A stretch of DNA of 64,000 bases from positions 248,001 to 312,000 of the forward strand of contig NZ_JADOVH010000003.1 of NCBI RefSeq assembly GCF_015751965.1, written 5' to 3'. A program made the translations under genes and the position numbers. Shown one piece after another: positions 1 to 9,900 of this stretch. Within the stretch, counting starts at the first letter, position 1. The number at the start of each line of letters is the position of its first letter. The stretch is from Frigoribacterium sp. CG_9.8 (GTDB taxonomy: Bacteria > Actinomycetota > Actinomycetes > Actinomycetales > Microbacteriaceae). The notes below the pieces were generated by a model. The model was given only the letters and a program-made list of their open reading frames with translations. It made no database searches and was not told where the DNA came from.

Positions 1-498
1 TTCACCGGAGTCGGGCTGGTCGAGCCACTCGTTTGCGCTGGTGATCCGCTTGGCAACATCGGAGCGGGAGAAGGTTTGACCGCAGGTGAGACAGCGCACG
101 CGGTCCATGGTGCCGTGCAGGTCAACGACCCGCTGCGATCCGGCTCTCAGGTGTAATCCATCCACGTTTTGCGTGATGATTCCGTTGACGATGCCGCCGG
201 TCTCGAGTTCGGCAAGTGTGCGGTGTCCGTCATTGGGCGAGGCACCATCGAAGCGCTTCCAGCCCAGATGACTTCCCGCCCAGTAGCGTTTGCGATACTC
301 GGCATCTTTCATAAATTGCTGGAAGGTCATGGGATTACGCACGGGTGCGCCGTCGCCGCGGTAATCCGGGATGCCGGAGTCGGTGCTCATCCCCGCACCG
401 GTGAGCACGGCGAGCGTGCGCCCGCGGAGAGCTTCAGCGGCGGCATCCAACTCGGCGGAGGTGGCCATTGGCCAATTACGAAGTGACACACCGGCCAT
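1..498 (-). CDS. Sir2-family NAD-dependent protein deacylase (partial, 3' end off window)
   Basis: The reverse strand translates without a stop from an ATG at 498 to the window edge (166 codons). It shows the sirtuin signature blocks: LTGAGMSTDSGIPDYRG (NAD-binding GAG motif with the usual SGIPDFR variant) at about residues 29-45, and TQNVDGLH near residue 115. Then comes an HG catalytic histidine (VDLHGTM), followed by a CLTCG zinc-knuckle pair. Sirtuins remove acyl groups from lysine using NAD+. The start at 498 was chosen because a GGGAGGG ribosome site lies about 8 bases upstream; an in-frame ATG at 525 has a poorer site, and one at 468 is also possible. It is divergent from the RNA methyltransferase. 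The C-terminal half is outside the window. Confidence 0.93.
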   Translation of the reverse strand, partial: MAGVSLRNWPMATSAELDAAAEALRGRTLAVLTGAGMSTDSGIPDYRGDGAPVRNPMTFQQFMKDAEYRKRYWAGSHLGWKRFDGASPNDGHRTLAELETGGIVNGIITQNVDGLHLRAGSQRVVDLHGTMDRVRCLTCGQTFSRSDVAKRITSANEWLDQPDSGE

Positions 499-653
499 GA
501 TCACTGTCCCTCCCACTGTCGACATGGCACGTCAGCACCTGCTTTAGAGTAAACAATCGAGTTTGCGGTTATGTTTCCGAATGCTGACAGTGTGAGCCGG
601 CCAGGCTAAGAATTCAATCCGGCACCAAATGGATGCGCGGCAGAGAGAGACCC

Positions 654-1457
654 ATGCACACTGTGCGAATCGACGACCTCGACCACGCGGGCCTTGCCGA
701 TTACTGCGGCTTGACCGACGCGGCTCTGCGGCGCATGAGCGAACCCGCCGGAGGGCTGTATATCGCCGAGTCGTCGAAGGTAATCACGCGGGCGATCGCG
801 GCGGGTCATCGGCCACGTTCGGTTCTCGTTCAGGAGCAGTGGCTCGCCGAGATGGAGCTGCTTCTAGCGGACTGGGATATTCCGATTTACGTCGGCACCC
901 CCGGTTTACTCGAGAGTCTGACGGGTTTCAACCTGCATCGCGGCGCCCTCGCGGCAATGCATCGGCCGCCCCTTCGACCGGTTGCGGAGGTGGTTGCTGG
1001 CGCGCGCCGTGTCGTTGTGATCGAAGATGTCGTGGACCATACCAATGTCGGCGCTATTTTCCGGGCGGCTGCGGGCCTGGGGGCGGATGCCGTGCTCGTG
1101 ACCCCGCGCTGCGCCGATCCGCTGTACCGCCGGAGCGTGCGAGTGAGCATGGGAACAGTGCTGCAGGTGCCCTGGACGCGCTTACCGGAGTGGCCGGAGG
1201 GAGCGCTCATGCTCAAGAGCGCAGGTTTTCACCTGGCTGCCCTCGCTCTCTCGGATTCCGCCATCGATCTCGACGTGCTTGCCGCGAATCCGCCAGAGAA
1301 GCTCGCGCTGCTGCTCGGGACCGAAGGAGACGGGCTGAGCCGGAACGCCATCAGCCACGCCGACACCGTGATCACCATCCCGATGCTGCACGGTGTCGAC
1401 TCACTCAATGTCGCATCAGCGAGCGCCGTGGCCCTGTGGGCGCTCCGGGTGCGATGA
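654..1457 (+). CDS. TrmH/SpoU-family RNA 2'-O-methyltransferase
   Basis: A 267-residue protein with an N-terminal substrate-binding region (residues about 1-105) and a C-terminal SPOUT fold. The three SpoU motifs are visible: DHTNVGAIFRAA (motif 1, with the Asn-Val-Gly and Arg used in catalysis), LLLGTEGDGLS (motif 2, SAM-binding knot) and IPMLHGVDSLNVASASAV (motif 3). Such enzymes methylate a ribose 2'-OH in tRNA or rRNA using S-adenosylmethionine; the RNA target cannot be told from sequence. ATG 654 follows a GAGAGAGA purine tract; an in-frame ATG at 633 would add seven residues. The carboxypeptidase gene follows at 1495. Confidence 0.93.
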   Translation: MHTVRIDDLDHAGLADYCGLTDAALRRMSEPAGGLYIAESSKVITRAIAAGHRPRSVLVQEQWLAEMELLLADWDIPIYVGTPGLLESLTGFNLHRGALAAMHRPPLRPVAEVVAGARRVVVIEDVVDHTNVGAIFRAAAGLGADAVLVTPRCADPLYRRSVRVSMGTVLQVPWTRLPEWPEGALMLKSAGFHLAALALSDSAIDLDVLAANPPEKLALLLGTEGDGLSRNAISHADTVITIPMLHGVDSLNVASASAVALWALRVR

Positions 1458-1494
1458 TCACGGCGACCCGGGAGGCGAAAAGTATTATTGCCCC

Positions 1495-2832
1495 ATGACG
1501 GTGACTGAGGTATTCGAGCCTGCGGTGCCGCGAGATCCAGGGCGGCGCAGGCGGCCGACCCGGCGGCAACTGATCCGCCGGCGTCTGATTGTGTTCTCCG
1601 CAGCCGCCATGGTGATCGGGCTGGGGATCTATCTCCCGGTGACATTGCTCGCCCCGCTCGGTGCCACGGCGGGCGAGCTTGTGCAATTCACCGATGCAGC
1701 CCGCGGTGCAGCGACGCCAACGCTACCGGATTACGGAGCCAGTGCAGTGAGAGTGATCGGATATCCCGAGGCATCAGCGTCAGCCGGGAGCACGGCACCG
1801 CTGCCGATCGCGAGCATCAGCAAGATCATCACCACTCTCGTCGTGTTGGAGGCAAAGCCGCTCTCCCCGGGAGATTCTGGCCCGACGATCACGTTCACAG
1901 CCGCAGACGCCTCTCTGCGTGCCACCTACGTCGCGCAAAACGGTGAGACCAAACCGCTCACTGCGGGGTCGACCATCAGTCAACTCGACCTCATGCGAGT
2001 CACCCTTGTCGCTTCAGCGAACAACTATGCGGATGCTCTCGCCAACTGGGCTTTTGGTGCTGGAGCTGGCTTCGACATCGCGGTGTCAGCGTGGCTGGGT
2101 GCACACGGGCTCAACCACACCACGATCGTCGAGCCCACCGGCATCAACCCGAACAACCGGAGCACCGTCGCGGATCTCCTCGAGATAGGGACGCTCGCAC
2201 TTGCCAATCCGGTGATTGCTCAGATCGTCTCGATCCGGTCGATGGCACTTGACGGTGTCGGCACCTTCGGAAACACCAACACTCTCCTGGGCAGTGCGGG
2301 AGTCGAGGGGATCAAGACGGGCACGCTGAACGGATCGTCAAATCTGCTCTTCGCCGCCAGGTACAGCTATGGGAGCCACCGGGTCACCGTCGTCGGTGTG
2401 GTGGTCGGGGCGACCGACCACAGGGCTGTGGATGCCGCGGTGTCCACTCTCCTCGCCGGCGTGCAGGCTGGATTCCATGAGGTAATCCTCGCTAAGAAGG
2501 GTCAGACCTTCGCGTATTTCACGACGGCGTGGTCGCAGAAAGTGCGTGCCATATCCACGAAAACGGCCTCGGTTCTTCTCTGGAGCAATACCCCGGTGAC
2601 CGCAGTGACCAGTGCTCTGTCCCTGCGAGTCGGACAGGGCACGGGGTCGGTTGGTACCGGGTCGATCGGCACGGGGTCGATCGGCACGGGGTCGATCGGC
2701 ACAGGGTCGGTTGGCACAGTGACTTTCACCGCCGGTACCCGCACGGTGCGGCTTGCACTTGCCCTCGATCATCCCCTTGTCGACCCGGGGCCATGGTGGC
2801 GCCTGAGTAACCCGGCGCTGCTCTTCAAATAG
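1495..2832 (+). CDS. D-alanyl-D-alanine carboxypeptidase (peptidase S11, membrane-anchored)
   Basis: A 445-residue protein. An Arg-rich cytoplasmic start (RRRRPTRRQLIRRRL) is followed by one transmembrane segment at about residues 28-50, then the extracytoplasmic penicillin-binding fold. The S11 active-site motifs are SISK (SxxK nucleophile; IASISKIITT), SANNYAD (SxN) and GIKTGTLNGS (KTG). The enzyme trims the terminal D-Ala of peptidoglycan pentapeptides outside the membrane. A short tail with five copies of a Gly-Thr-Gly-Ser-Ile/Val unit lies near residues 383-407. ATG 1495 was chosen because the longer reading frame upstream overlaps the methyltransferase gene. Its ribosome site (GGAGGCG) is rather far away, so the start is moderately certain. 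Confidence 0.92.
   Translation: MTVTEVFEPAVPRDPGRRRRPTRRQLIRRRLIVFSAAAMVIGLGIYLPVTLLAPLGATAGELVQFTDAARGAATPTLPDYGASAVRVIGYPEASASAGSTAPLPIASISKIITTLVVLEAKPLSPGDSGPTITFTAADASLRATYVAQNGETKPLTAGSTISQLDLMRVTLVASANNYADALANWAFGAGAGFDIAVSAWLGAHGLNHTTIVEPTGINPNNRSTVADLLEIGTLALANPVIAQIVSIRSMALDGVGTFGNTNTLLGSAGVEGIKTGTLNGSSNLLFAARYSYGSHRVTVVGVVVGATDHRAVDAAVSTLLAGVQAGFHEVILAKKGQTFAYFTTAWSQKVRAISTKTASVLLWSNTPVTAVTSALSLRVGQGTGSVGTGSIGTGSIGTGSIGTGSVGTVTFTAGTRTVRLALALDHPLVDPGPWWRLSNPALLFK
2641..2715. repeat. 15-bp tandem repeat, five units, inside the carboxypeptidase 3' region
   Basis: Five 15-bp units, consensus ACGGGGTCGATCGGC, run head to tail and in frame. They encode a GTGSI/GTGSV linker between the catalytic domain and the final C-terminal strand segment. 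The outer units carry GGTTGG in place of GATCGG, as expected for an array whose centre was copied most recently. Confidence 0.9.
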
Positions 2833-2864
2833 AGCTGCTCCACTCACCCAGAAGACACGCCGAG

Positions 2865-2882
2865 TATGCCTAAACAGGCATA
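2865..2882. promoter_or_regulatory. 18-bp perfect inverted repeat upstream of the desaturase gene
   Basis: TATGCCT-AAAC-AGGCATA is a 7-bp perfect inverted repeat with a 4-base spacer, 33 bp after the carboxypeptidase stop and about 100 bp before the desaturase start. No T-run follows, so it is more likely a protein-binding operator than an intrinsic terminator (inference). The binding protein is unknown. Confidence 0.45.
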
Positions 2883-2981
2883 AATGCATACCTCTCTCAG
2901 GGTTTGCGCTTAGGGTCGGAATATCCGATTGAGCACCTGCTCGCCTACCCTGACTGGGAAGTCATTTCGAATCGAGGTATC

Positions 2982-4079
2982 GTGAGCGATGCAGTCATGT
3001 CACCGGTTGTGACCTTCACCAAGACCAAACCGGGTGGCTCGCGGGAGAACCCCACGACGGAGTACTCGTCTCTCCTACGCACTGTGCGCGACGCCGGGCT
3101 CCTACACCGCCGAACCGGCTTCTATGTGATGGTGTTTTCCATCATCACAGTCGCTCTCGGCGGAGCTATTACCGGATTCATCCTGCTTGGAGATTCCTGG
3201 TTCCAACTTCTCATCGCTGGTGCTCTTGGCATCATCTTCACGCAATATGCGTTTCTCGCCCACGAAGCTTCTCACCGCCAGGTCTTTGAATCGGGCCGCG
3301 CAAACGACGTCGCCGGGCGCATTCTTGCGAACCTTTTCGTCGGCATCAGCTACTCCTGGTGGATGACCAAGCACAGCCGCCATCACGCGAACCCTAACGT
3401 CATCGGCAAAGACACTGACATCGAGCGAGACTTCGTCTCCTTCACTCCGGAAGACGCAGCCCGTGCGAAGGGGCTGTACGCCTGGGCCACCCGTCGTCAG
3501 GGTTACCTATTCTTCCCAGCACTCCTCCTTGAGGGCATCAACTTGCACATCCTCGGATTCAAGACGGTATTCGGGCGCGGCCGCGTCGACCGCAGAGGCC
3601 TCGAAATCGGCATGCTCGTCCCTCGCATCCTGCTGTACGTCGCGGTGATTTTTGCATTCCTACCCCTCGGAATGGCATTCGCATTCCTCGGCGTCCAGGC
3701 TGGAATCTTTGGGCTGTACATGGGGGCATCCTTCGCCCCGAACCACAAGGGCATGCCCCTGCTGGCCCACGACAGCAATGTCGACTTCTTACGTCGCCAG
3801 GTGCTCACCTCCCGCAACATCACCGGCCTCGGAACAACCACCTTCATGGGCGGCCTAAACTATCAAATCGAGCACCACCTCTTCCCGAACATGCCACGCC
3901 CACACTTGGCCAAGGCGCGCGCGATCGCGAAAGAATACTGCGACTCGCACAACATCCTGTATACGGAAACCACTCTCACCCAGTCGTACGGCATTGTGAT
4001 CGCCTACCTCAACCGGGTGGGTCTCTCCGCCGGCGGCGATCCCTTTGACTGCCCCGCAGCCACACAATTCGGCCGTTAG
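2982..4079 (+). CDS. Membrane fatty acid desaturase
   Basis: A 365-residue integral membrane di-iron desaturase. Three histidine boxes are visible: HEASH (FLAHEASHRQVF), HSRHHANPN and QIEHHLFPNMPRPH; the last has the QxxHH form of acyl-lipid desaturases. Two hydrophobic hairpins lie before box 1 and between boxes 2 and 3. These enzymes introduce cis double bonds into membrane acyl chains with O2 and an electron donor, and in bacteria are often tied to growth in the cold. GTG 2982 follows a CGAGG site 4 bases upstream; ATG 2997 is the alternative, and reading on to 2904 would run into the upstream palindrome region. Double-bond position cannot be assigned. Confidence 0.9.
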   Translation: MSDAVMSPVVTFTKTKPGGSRENPTTEYSSLLRTVRDAGLLHRRTGFYVMVFSIITVALGGAITGFILLGDSWFQLLIAGALGIIFTQYAFLAHEASHRQVFESGRANDVAGRILANLFVGISYSWWMTKHSRHHANPNVIGKDTDIERDFVSFTPEDAARAKGLYAWATRRQGYLFFPALLLEGINLHILGFKTVFGRGRVDRRGLEIGMLVPRILLYVAVIFAFLPLGMAFAFLGVQAGIFGLYMGASFAPNHKGMPLLAHDSNVDFLRRQVLTSRNITGLGTTTFMGGLNYQIEHHLFPNMPRPHLAKARAIAKEYCDSHNILYTETTLTQSYGIVIAYLNRVGLSAGGDPFDCPAATQFGR

Positions 4080-4111
4080 GCCGTTCGTATCGCGTCAGGT
4101 TTAGAGCAGAA

Positions 4112-4151
4112 AATTCACCGGCTGCTCCGCTCGATGGGCAGCCGGTGAATT
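4112..4151. terminator. Bidirectional hairpin between convergent genes
   Basis: A perfect 14-bp inverted repeat (AATTCACCGGCTGC ... GCAGCCGGTGAATT) with a 12-base loop lies between the converging desaturase and SGNH hydrolase genes. A-rich and T-rich flanks (AGAAAATT and AATTGTTTGT) let it end transcripts from both sides. Confidence 0.85.
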
Positions 4152-4169
4152 GTTTGTCCGTTTCGATGG

Positions 4170-4961
4170 CTATTCGGTGCGTGCATGGCTGAGGTACGGA
4201 CCAGCCAGCGGGCGCTTGGGAGCGATGCCATCTCCGGATGATTGATGGCGGATCCGACGCAACACCCAGGGCACCAGGTACTCCCGTGCCCAGCCCATGT
4301 CCTCAACGCGGGCTTGTCGCCAGGGAACCCGTGCCAGAGCGACGGGGTTGTACGACTCGAGATTGTTTTCCACGTTGAGGGCCTCGAGCACCATCCGCGC
4401 GATCGCAGTATGGCCGACCGGTGAGAAGTGCAGGCGGTCAGGAGCCCACATCCTCGGATCTTTTAGTTCTCGGAGCGCCCACATGTCCGCGACGACAAGG
4501 TCGTGGCGCAGGGCGATTGCATGCAGGTTCTCGTTGTAGATCGCGACCTTGCCCCGTGACCGGTTGAGTACAGGTGTCATTCCGATGTCCGGTCCGTTGA
4601 ACAGCACAACGGTGGCACCATCTTTCCGAAGCCGAGCTACCCCGGCCTCAAGAATCGTCGCAAGCCGGTCGGGATCAGTGTTGGGCCGGATGATGTCATT
4701 GCCCCCCGCCGAGATGGAGATGAGGTCCGGGCGGAGGGCGAGCGCGACATCTACCTGCTCGTCGAGGATTTGTCGGAGCAGTCGACCGCGAATGGCAAGA
4801 TTCGCATAGGCGAAATCATCCGTCTGCTCGCTGAGTTCCTCCGCCACGCGGTCAGCCCACCCACGATTACCCCCGGGGCTCTTGGGTTGAGGATCGCCAA
4901 TACCCTCGGTGAACGAGTCCCCGAGCGCGACGTATCGGGACCACGGATGCTGCTGAGTCAT
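4170..4961 (-). CDS. SGNH/GDSL-type hydrolase (lipase/esterase family)
   Basis: A 263-residue protein with the SGNH signatures: ALGDSFTEG at residues about 11-19 (block I, nucleophile Ser), SAGGNDIIRP (block III, Asn) and DRLHFSPVGH (block V, Asp and His of the triad). There is no signal peptide, so it is probably cytoplasmic. The family cleaves esters, including lipids, thioesters and acylated sugars; the substrate is unknown. ATG 4961 begins four residues before the conserved core; in-frame ATGs at 4976 and 4997 are less likely because GDSL proteins of this group start close to block I. It converges with the desaturase gene through the hairpin at 4112-4151. Confidence 0.9.
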   Translation of the reverse strand: MTQQHPWSRYVALGDSFTEGIGDPQPKSPGGNRGWADRVAEELSEQTDDFAYANLAIRGRLLRQILDEQVDVALALRPDLISISAGGNDIIRPNTDPDRLATILEAGVARLRKDGATVVLFNGPDIGMTPVLNRSRGKVAIYNENLHAIALRHDLVVADMWALRELKDPRMWAPDRLHFSPVGHTAIARMVLEALNVENNLESYNPVALARVPWRQARVEDMGWAREYLVPWVLRRIRHQSSGDGIAPKRPLAGPYLSHARTE

Positions 4962-5086
4962 GGTTACAGCCTGCATCACGCGGGCCCGGCGCACCACTTT
5001 CTCGGCTCGGCGTTTTTTTCCTGTTTGATTTCACTCGGCCGCGTCGGCGTGATCGCGGTGTCAGCCGCCGCAGTTAAACTTCACTG

Positions 5087-6886
5087 ATGAACAGTGCGCT
5101 GCCCTTTGGCTCCCAGGTGGGCACCTCGGCGGCAGAACATCTCTCCCCGTCTTTCCCCGAGCGAGCGGCCCGCGGTACCGCCGACAAGCTGAGGGCCTGG
5201 CAACAGGAGGCGATTGCTGAATACTTCTTGCGAGAGCCGAAGGATTTTCTTGTTGCAGCCACCCCCGGCGCCGGCAAGACCACGTTCGCACTTCGGCTCG
5301 TCACCGAATTGCTTGCCCAACGCAAGATCGACCGGGTCACGGTCGTAGCACCGACAGAGCATCTGAAGCGTCAGTGGGCCGATGCCGCCCACCGCGTCGG
5401 GGTGCGACTCGATCCGAGTTTCACAAACGCGCAGGGCTGGGCAGGGAAACACTTCCACGGGGTCGCAGTCACCTATGCGCAGGTCGCCACTCGAGCGGCT
5501 CTTCATCGTTCGATGACCGAGGGTGGGCGCACCCTGGTAATCCTCGATGAAGTTCATCACGGAGGTGATGCACTGAGCTGGGGGGATGCCATCCGAGAGG
5601 CGTTCGAACCAGCGACCCGACGGCTCTCACTGACCGGCACGCCGTTTCGATCGGACACTTCGCCGATTCCCTTCGTCACCTACTACCCGGACGAGCACGG
5701 CATCCGCACCTCCCAGGCGAATTACGCCTACGGCTATGGACGTGCTCTTGCCGATGGTGTGGTTCGCCCGGTGATCTTCCTGGCCTACGCGGGACGCATG
5801 CGCTGGCGCACCCGCACCGGCGATGAAATGGAAGCCAGGCTGGGTGAGGGCGATACGAAGGACATCACGGCCCAGGCCTGGCGTACTGCCCTCGATCCAG
5901 AGGGCGAATGGGTTCCCGCAGTGCTCAAGGCTGCTAATCGACGGCTCACTGAGGTGCGCCGTAGCATCCCCGATGCCGGGGGCCTGGTGATCGCCACAGA
6001 TCATTACGCCGCGCGTGCCTACGCCGATATTCTCGAAAGGGTGAGCGGCGAGACACCGACCATCGTGCTCTCCGACGAAAAGGCGGCGAGCGGCCGGATC
6101 GCCGAGTTCGCTGTCTCGGACTCGCGCTGGATGGTGGCGGTGCGCATGGTGTCGGAGGGTGTTGACATTCCTCGCCTCGGAGTGGGTGTTTACGCGACAT
6201 CCGCCGCAACTCCGCTGTACTTCGCCCAGGCAATCGGACGCTTCGTGCGTACGAGACGCCGCGGTGAGACGGCGTCGATCTTCCTGCCGAGTGTGCCCTC
6301 ACTTCTCGGGCTGGCCGCAGCGATGGAGCTGCAACGCGATCACGCTCTCGATCGGGATCCCGGCGAAGGACTCGAAGAAATTCTGCTCGACGACGATGCA
6401 GCAGACGACGCGAACCGGGTGGAATCGGCATCTGGAGATGCACTGTTATTCGATTTCGCCGCGCTCGGCTCCGAGGCTGCATTCGACCGGGTGTTATTCG
6501 ACGGAGATGAATTCGGTGCGGGAGCTGCACCCGATAGCGCCGAGGAACTCGATTTCATCGGCATCCCCGGCCTTCTCGAGCCCGACCAGGTGAAGGAACT
6601 GCTGCGTCACCGTCACCAGCGCCAGGCTCGGCGGATCGGCGACCGCCAGCGACAGGTCGACGAGTCGGGCGTTGCCGCCGAGATCGTGCCGCTCTATCGC
6701 ACGCTCAAGGAGCAGCGCGCACTTCTGAACAGCCTCGTGGGTATGCGGGCAAAGGGCAGTGGAGAGCCACACGGCATCATCCATGCCGAGCTGCGCCGGA
6801 TGGCGGGAGGTCCAGCGGTGCCGCACGCAAGCGTCTCCCAGCTGCAGGCCCGCATCGATTTGCTCCGGCGGGGGTTGCGCAGCTAA
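5087..6886 (+). CDS. Superfamily 2 DEAD/DEAH-box helicase
   Basis: A 599-residue ATPase with helicase motifs in order: motif I ATPGAGKTTFA (residues about 58-68), motif II LDEVHH (DEVH box), motif III LTGTPFRSD, and in the second RecA domain a VRMVSEGVDIPRL segment and motif VI QAIGRFVRTRR. This is the ResIII/UvrB-like branch of SF2 also found as stand-alone helicases in actinobacteria. The C-terminal 150 residues are acidic, then basic and coiled (RHRHQRQARRIGDRQRQ), perhaps a nucleic-acid contact. No methylase or nuclease gene is adjacent, so a restriction role is not supported. The ATG at 5087 is the first in the open frame. Confidence 0.88.
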   Translation: MNSALPFGSQVGTSAAEHLSPSFPERAARGTADKLRAWQQEAIAEYFLREPKDFLVAATPGAGKTTFALRLVTELLAQRKIDRVTVVAPTEHLKRQWADAAHRVGVRLDPSFTNAQGWAGKHFHGVAVTYAQVATRAALHRSMTEGGRTLVILDEVHHGGDALSWGDAIREAFEPATRRLSLTGTPFRSDTSPIPFVTYYPDEHGIRTSQANYAYGYGRALADGVVRPVIFLAYAGRMRWRTRTGDEMEARLGEGDTKDITAQAWRTALDPEGEWVPAVLKAANRRLTEVRRSIPDAGGLVIATDHYAARAYADILERVSGETPTIVLSDEKAASGRIAEFAVSDSRWMVAVRMVSEGVDIPRLGVGVYATSAATPLYFAQAIGRFVRTRRRGETASIFLPSVPSLLGLAAAMELQRDHALDRDPGEGLEEILLDDDAADDANRVESASGDALLFDFAALGSEAAFDRVLFDGDEFGAGAAPDSAEELDFIGIPGLLEPDQVKELLRHRHQRQARRIGDRQRQVDESGVAAEIVPLYRTLKEQRALLNSLVGMRAKGSGEPHGIIHAELRRMAGGPAVPHASVSQLQARIDLLRRGLRS

Positions 6887-6892
6887 TACCAG

Positions 6893-6946
6893 CGCCGCTG
6901 GTCGGGTCAGCGCCGCTGGTCGGGTCAGCGCCGCTGGTCGGGTCAG
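6893..6946. repeat. 18-bp tandem repeat (x3) that copies the dnaE2 stop codon
   Basis: Three perfect 18-bp units, CGCCGCTGGTCGGGTCAG, fill the 56-bp gap between the convergent helicase and dnaE2 genes. Each contains TCA, which is TGA on the minus strand. The copy nearest dnaE2 is its stop codon (6943-6945), so the stop is present three times in frame. Confidence 0.95.
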
Positions 6947-9900
6947 CGGAAGTCGCGGGATGCCGAGCGGGTGGACATCGGCAGCGCCTCGAGACGATCG
7001 GCGAGCAGGTTCGTCACCCCCTCTGGGGAGCGTTCGAGGATGCCACGCACGATGAGCGCGGGGGAGTCGCGGGCGATGCGACGGTAGCGGTTCCACACGC
7101 CGACGCTGCAGATCACGTTGACGAGTCCGCTCTCGTCCTCGAGGTTCATGAAAGTGATGCCGCTTGCCGTGGCTGGCCGCTGTCGATGGGTCACGACCCC
7201 GCCCACTTCGATACGGCGGCCGGATTCCGCCGTTTTCAAGTCATCGGAGCGAAGGGCACCTCGCTGCCGAAGAGCCTCACGCAGGTGGCGGATCGGATGG
7301 TCGTCGGGGGAGATGCCAGTGGCCCAGAGGTCGGACGCAAGGATCTCCGAGGTACTGGGCATTGAAAATAGCGGCGGTTGCACAGTGACCATGCTTCCGG
7401 CGAGAAACTCCTCCCGATCCCGGGCTGCATCACCCGCAGCCCAGAGCGCTTCACGAACGCTGAGACCGAGGGATTCGAACGCCCCGGCAGCGGCGAGAGC
7501 CTCGAGCTGCGGGGTGCTGAGCCCGACCCGGCGCACGAGGTTCGCAAGATCACTGAAGTCGCCGCCCTCCTCACGATCGGCCACGATCTTCTTGGCAAGG
7601 ATCTCTCCGACGCCGGTGACCGCGGCAAGACCGAGGCGCACTGCGAGGGCTCCGTCGCGACGGTGGTCGTCGGTGTCGAAAGGGGCGGTTCGGTCATACC
7701 TGCCGACCGGTGGCTGGTGAGGATCGAGGCAGGAGTGGTTACCTGTTGGTTGGGTCTCGAGACTCCCGCTGGCGTTCGCTCCTCGGCCGGCCGGATGCGA
7801 GGCCTCGAGACCTTCGAGCCCGGGCTGCCAGCCGGAGCGCAGAATGTCGGGACGCCGCACTTCGACGCCGTGTCGCCGGGCATCCGCCACCAGGGAGAGC
7901 GGCGAATAAAAACCCATCGGCTGGGCGCGCAACAGCGACGCGAGAAAGGCCCCCGGGTAGTGCAGCCGCAGCCAGGAGCTGGCATAGACGAGCAAGCCGA
8001 AGCTGAGGCTGTGACTCTCGGCGAACCCGAAGTTGGCGAAGGCCTCGATTTTGGCGTAGATGTCGTCGGCGACCTCACCACCAATTCCGTTGCTCGCCAT
8101 GCCCGTGTAGAGAGTGGCCCTCAGCGAGGCGATCTTCTCCTGTCCGCGCTTTGACCCCATGGCGCGACGCAGCAGGTCCGCGTCATCCGCGCTGCAGCCC
8201 CCGACCGCCATGGCCATCTGCATCAGCTGTTCCTGGAACACCGGAATGCCGAGCGTGCGTTCGAGCGGCTCTTTAAGCTTCGGATGCTGGTAGGTGATCG
8301 CCTCCTCGCCGAGCTTGCGCCGCACGAACGGATGCACCGCCCCGCCCTGGATCGGACCGGGGCGCACCATCGCGATCTGTACCACGAGATCGTAAAACCG
8401 GCGGGGCTGCAGCCGGGGGAGCAATCCCATCTGCGCCCGACTCTCCACCTGGAAGACACCGATCGAATCGGCGCGACAGAGTTGGTCGTAGACACCCTGC
8501 TCCTCTTTTGGGATCGTGGCGAGCTCCCATTCCTCGCCGAGATGCTTTTTTACGAGATCGAAGGTGTGCTGGATGGCGTTGAGTATGCCGAGGCCAAGCA
8601 GATCGAACTTGACCAGCCCCATCCAGGCGCAGTCGTCCTTGTCCCACTGCAATACCGTTCGGCCATCCATGCGCCCGTGCTCGATCGGACAGACCTCGCC
8701 GACCGGGCGGTCGGTGAGCACCATGCCGCCCGAGTGAATGCCGAGGTGTCTCGGGAGCGCCAACGCTTCGAGCGCGAGGCGTGACACGGCATCCGGGATA
8801 TCGTGGTCGACACTCGACAGCACGGCTCCGTTACGCTCCACCTGCTTCGACCACGCGTCCTGCTGCCCCGGGCTCGCGCCGAGCGCCTTGGCCATATCCC
8901 GCACTGCGAACTTGGGCCGGTACTGGATCACATTGGCCACCTGCGCTGCGTTCTGCCGACCGTACTTCTCATAGACGTACTGGATCGCCTCCTCGCGCCG
9001 GTTGGAGTCGAAATCGACGTCGATGTCCGGCGCCTCCTCTCGCATGCTCGAGAGGAAGCGTTCAAACGGCAGTTTGTACCCGATCGGGTCGACAGCGGTG
9101 ATACCCAGCAGATAGCAGACCGCAGAGTTCGCAGCCGATCCGCGACCCTGACAGAGGATCCCGCGGTCTCTAGCGAACTTCACGATGTCCCAGACAATGA
9201 GGAAGTAGCCGGGAAAGTCCTTCGCCTCGATGACATCGAGTTCGTGGGCGATGCGGTCACGATCGCTCTGTGCGAGCTGCGGATAGCGCACCGGCACAGC
9301 ATCCCAGACCAACTGGCGGAGGTAGCTCATCGGGGTGTAGCCCTCGGGGACCTGCTGCTGTGGCAGCTTCGGTCGAGCGCGGCGCAACTGGAACGAGAGG
9401 TCGTCGGCGACTACGGTGGTGTGCTCGACGGCCCCGGGATAGCGGGCAAAGCGCGCCGCCATCTCAGCGCCGGAGCGCAGGTGGGCGGCCCCGGATGCTG
9501 GCAGCCAGCCGTCCATGTCGTCGAGGGTGCGGCGGGCGCGCACCGCCGCAAGCGCCGCAGCCAGCCGGTACTGCTCTGGCTTGGCATAGTGCACATTGCC
9601 GGTCGCGACCACCGGCAGCCCGCGCCGATCCGCGATCTCGAACAGCGCGTCATTGTGGTCGCTGGCGAGCGGGGTGCCGTGATCGAAGAGCTCGACGATC
9701 ACATTGCTGTGACCGAACAGGTCAACCAGCCGGTCGATCTCGCGGGTGGCGGCCGCGGGTGACTGCTCCAGCCCCTGTCGCACGGCACCCTTGCGGCATC
9801 CGGTGAGAATAGTCCAGTGCCCCTCTGTGCCGTGCGCCTGCGCCTGCGCAGCAAGCTCATCGAGGTCGTAGACCGGGCGCCCCTTCTCAAGACCGGCGAG

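Noticed and set aside
1393-1494. N-terminal extension of the carboxypeptidase
   Set aside because: It overlaps the methyltransferase gene and has no signal-peptide character; ATG 1495 fits the family.
5087-6886. Type III restriction system
   Set aside because: Only the helicase-like gene is present; no methyltransferase or nuclease domain lies beside it.
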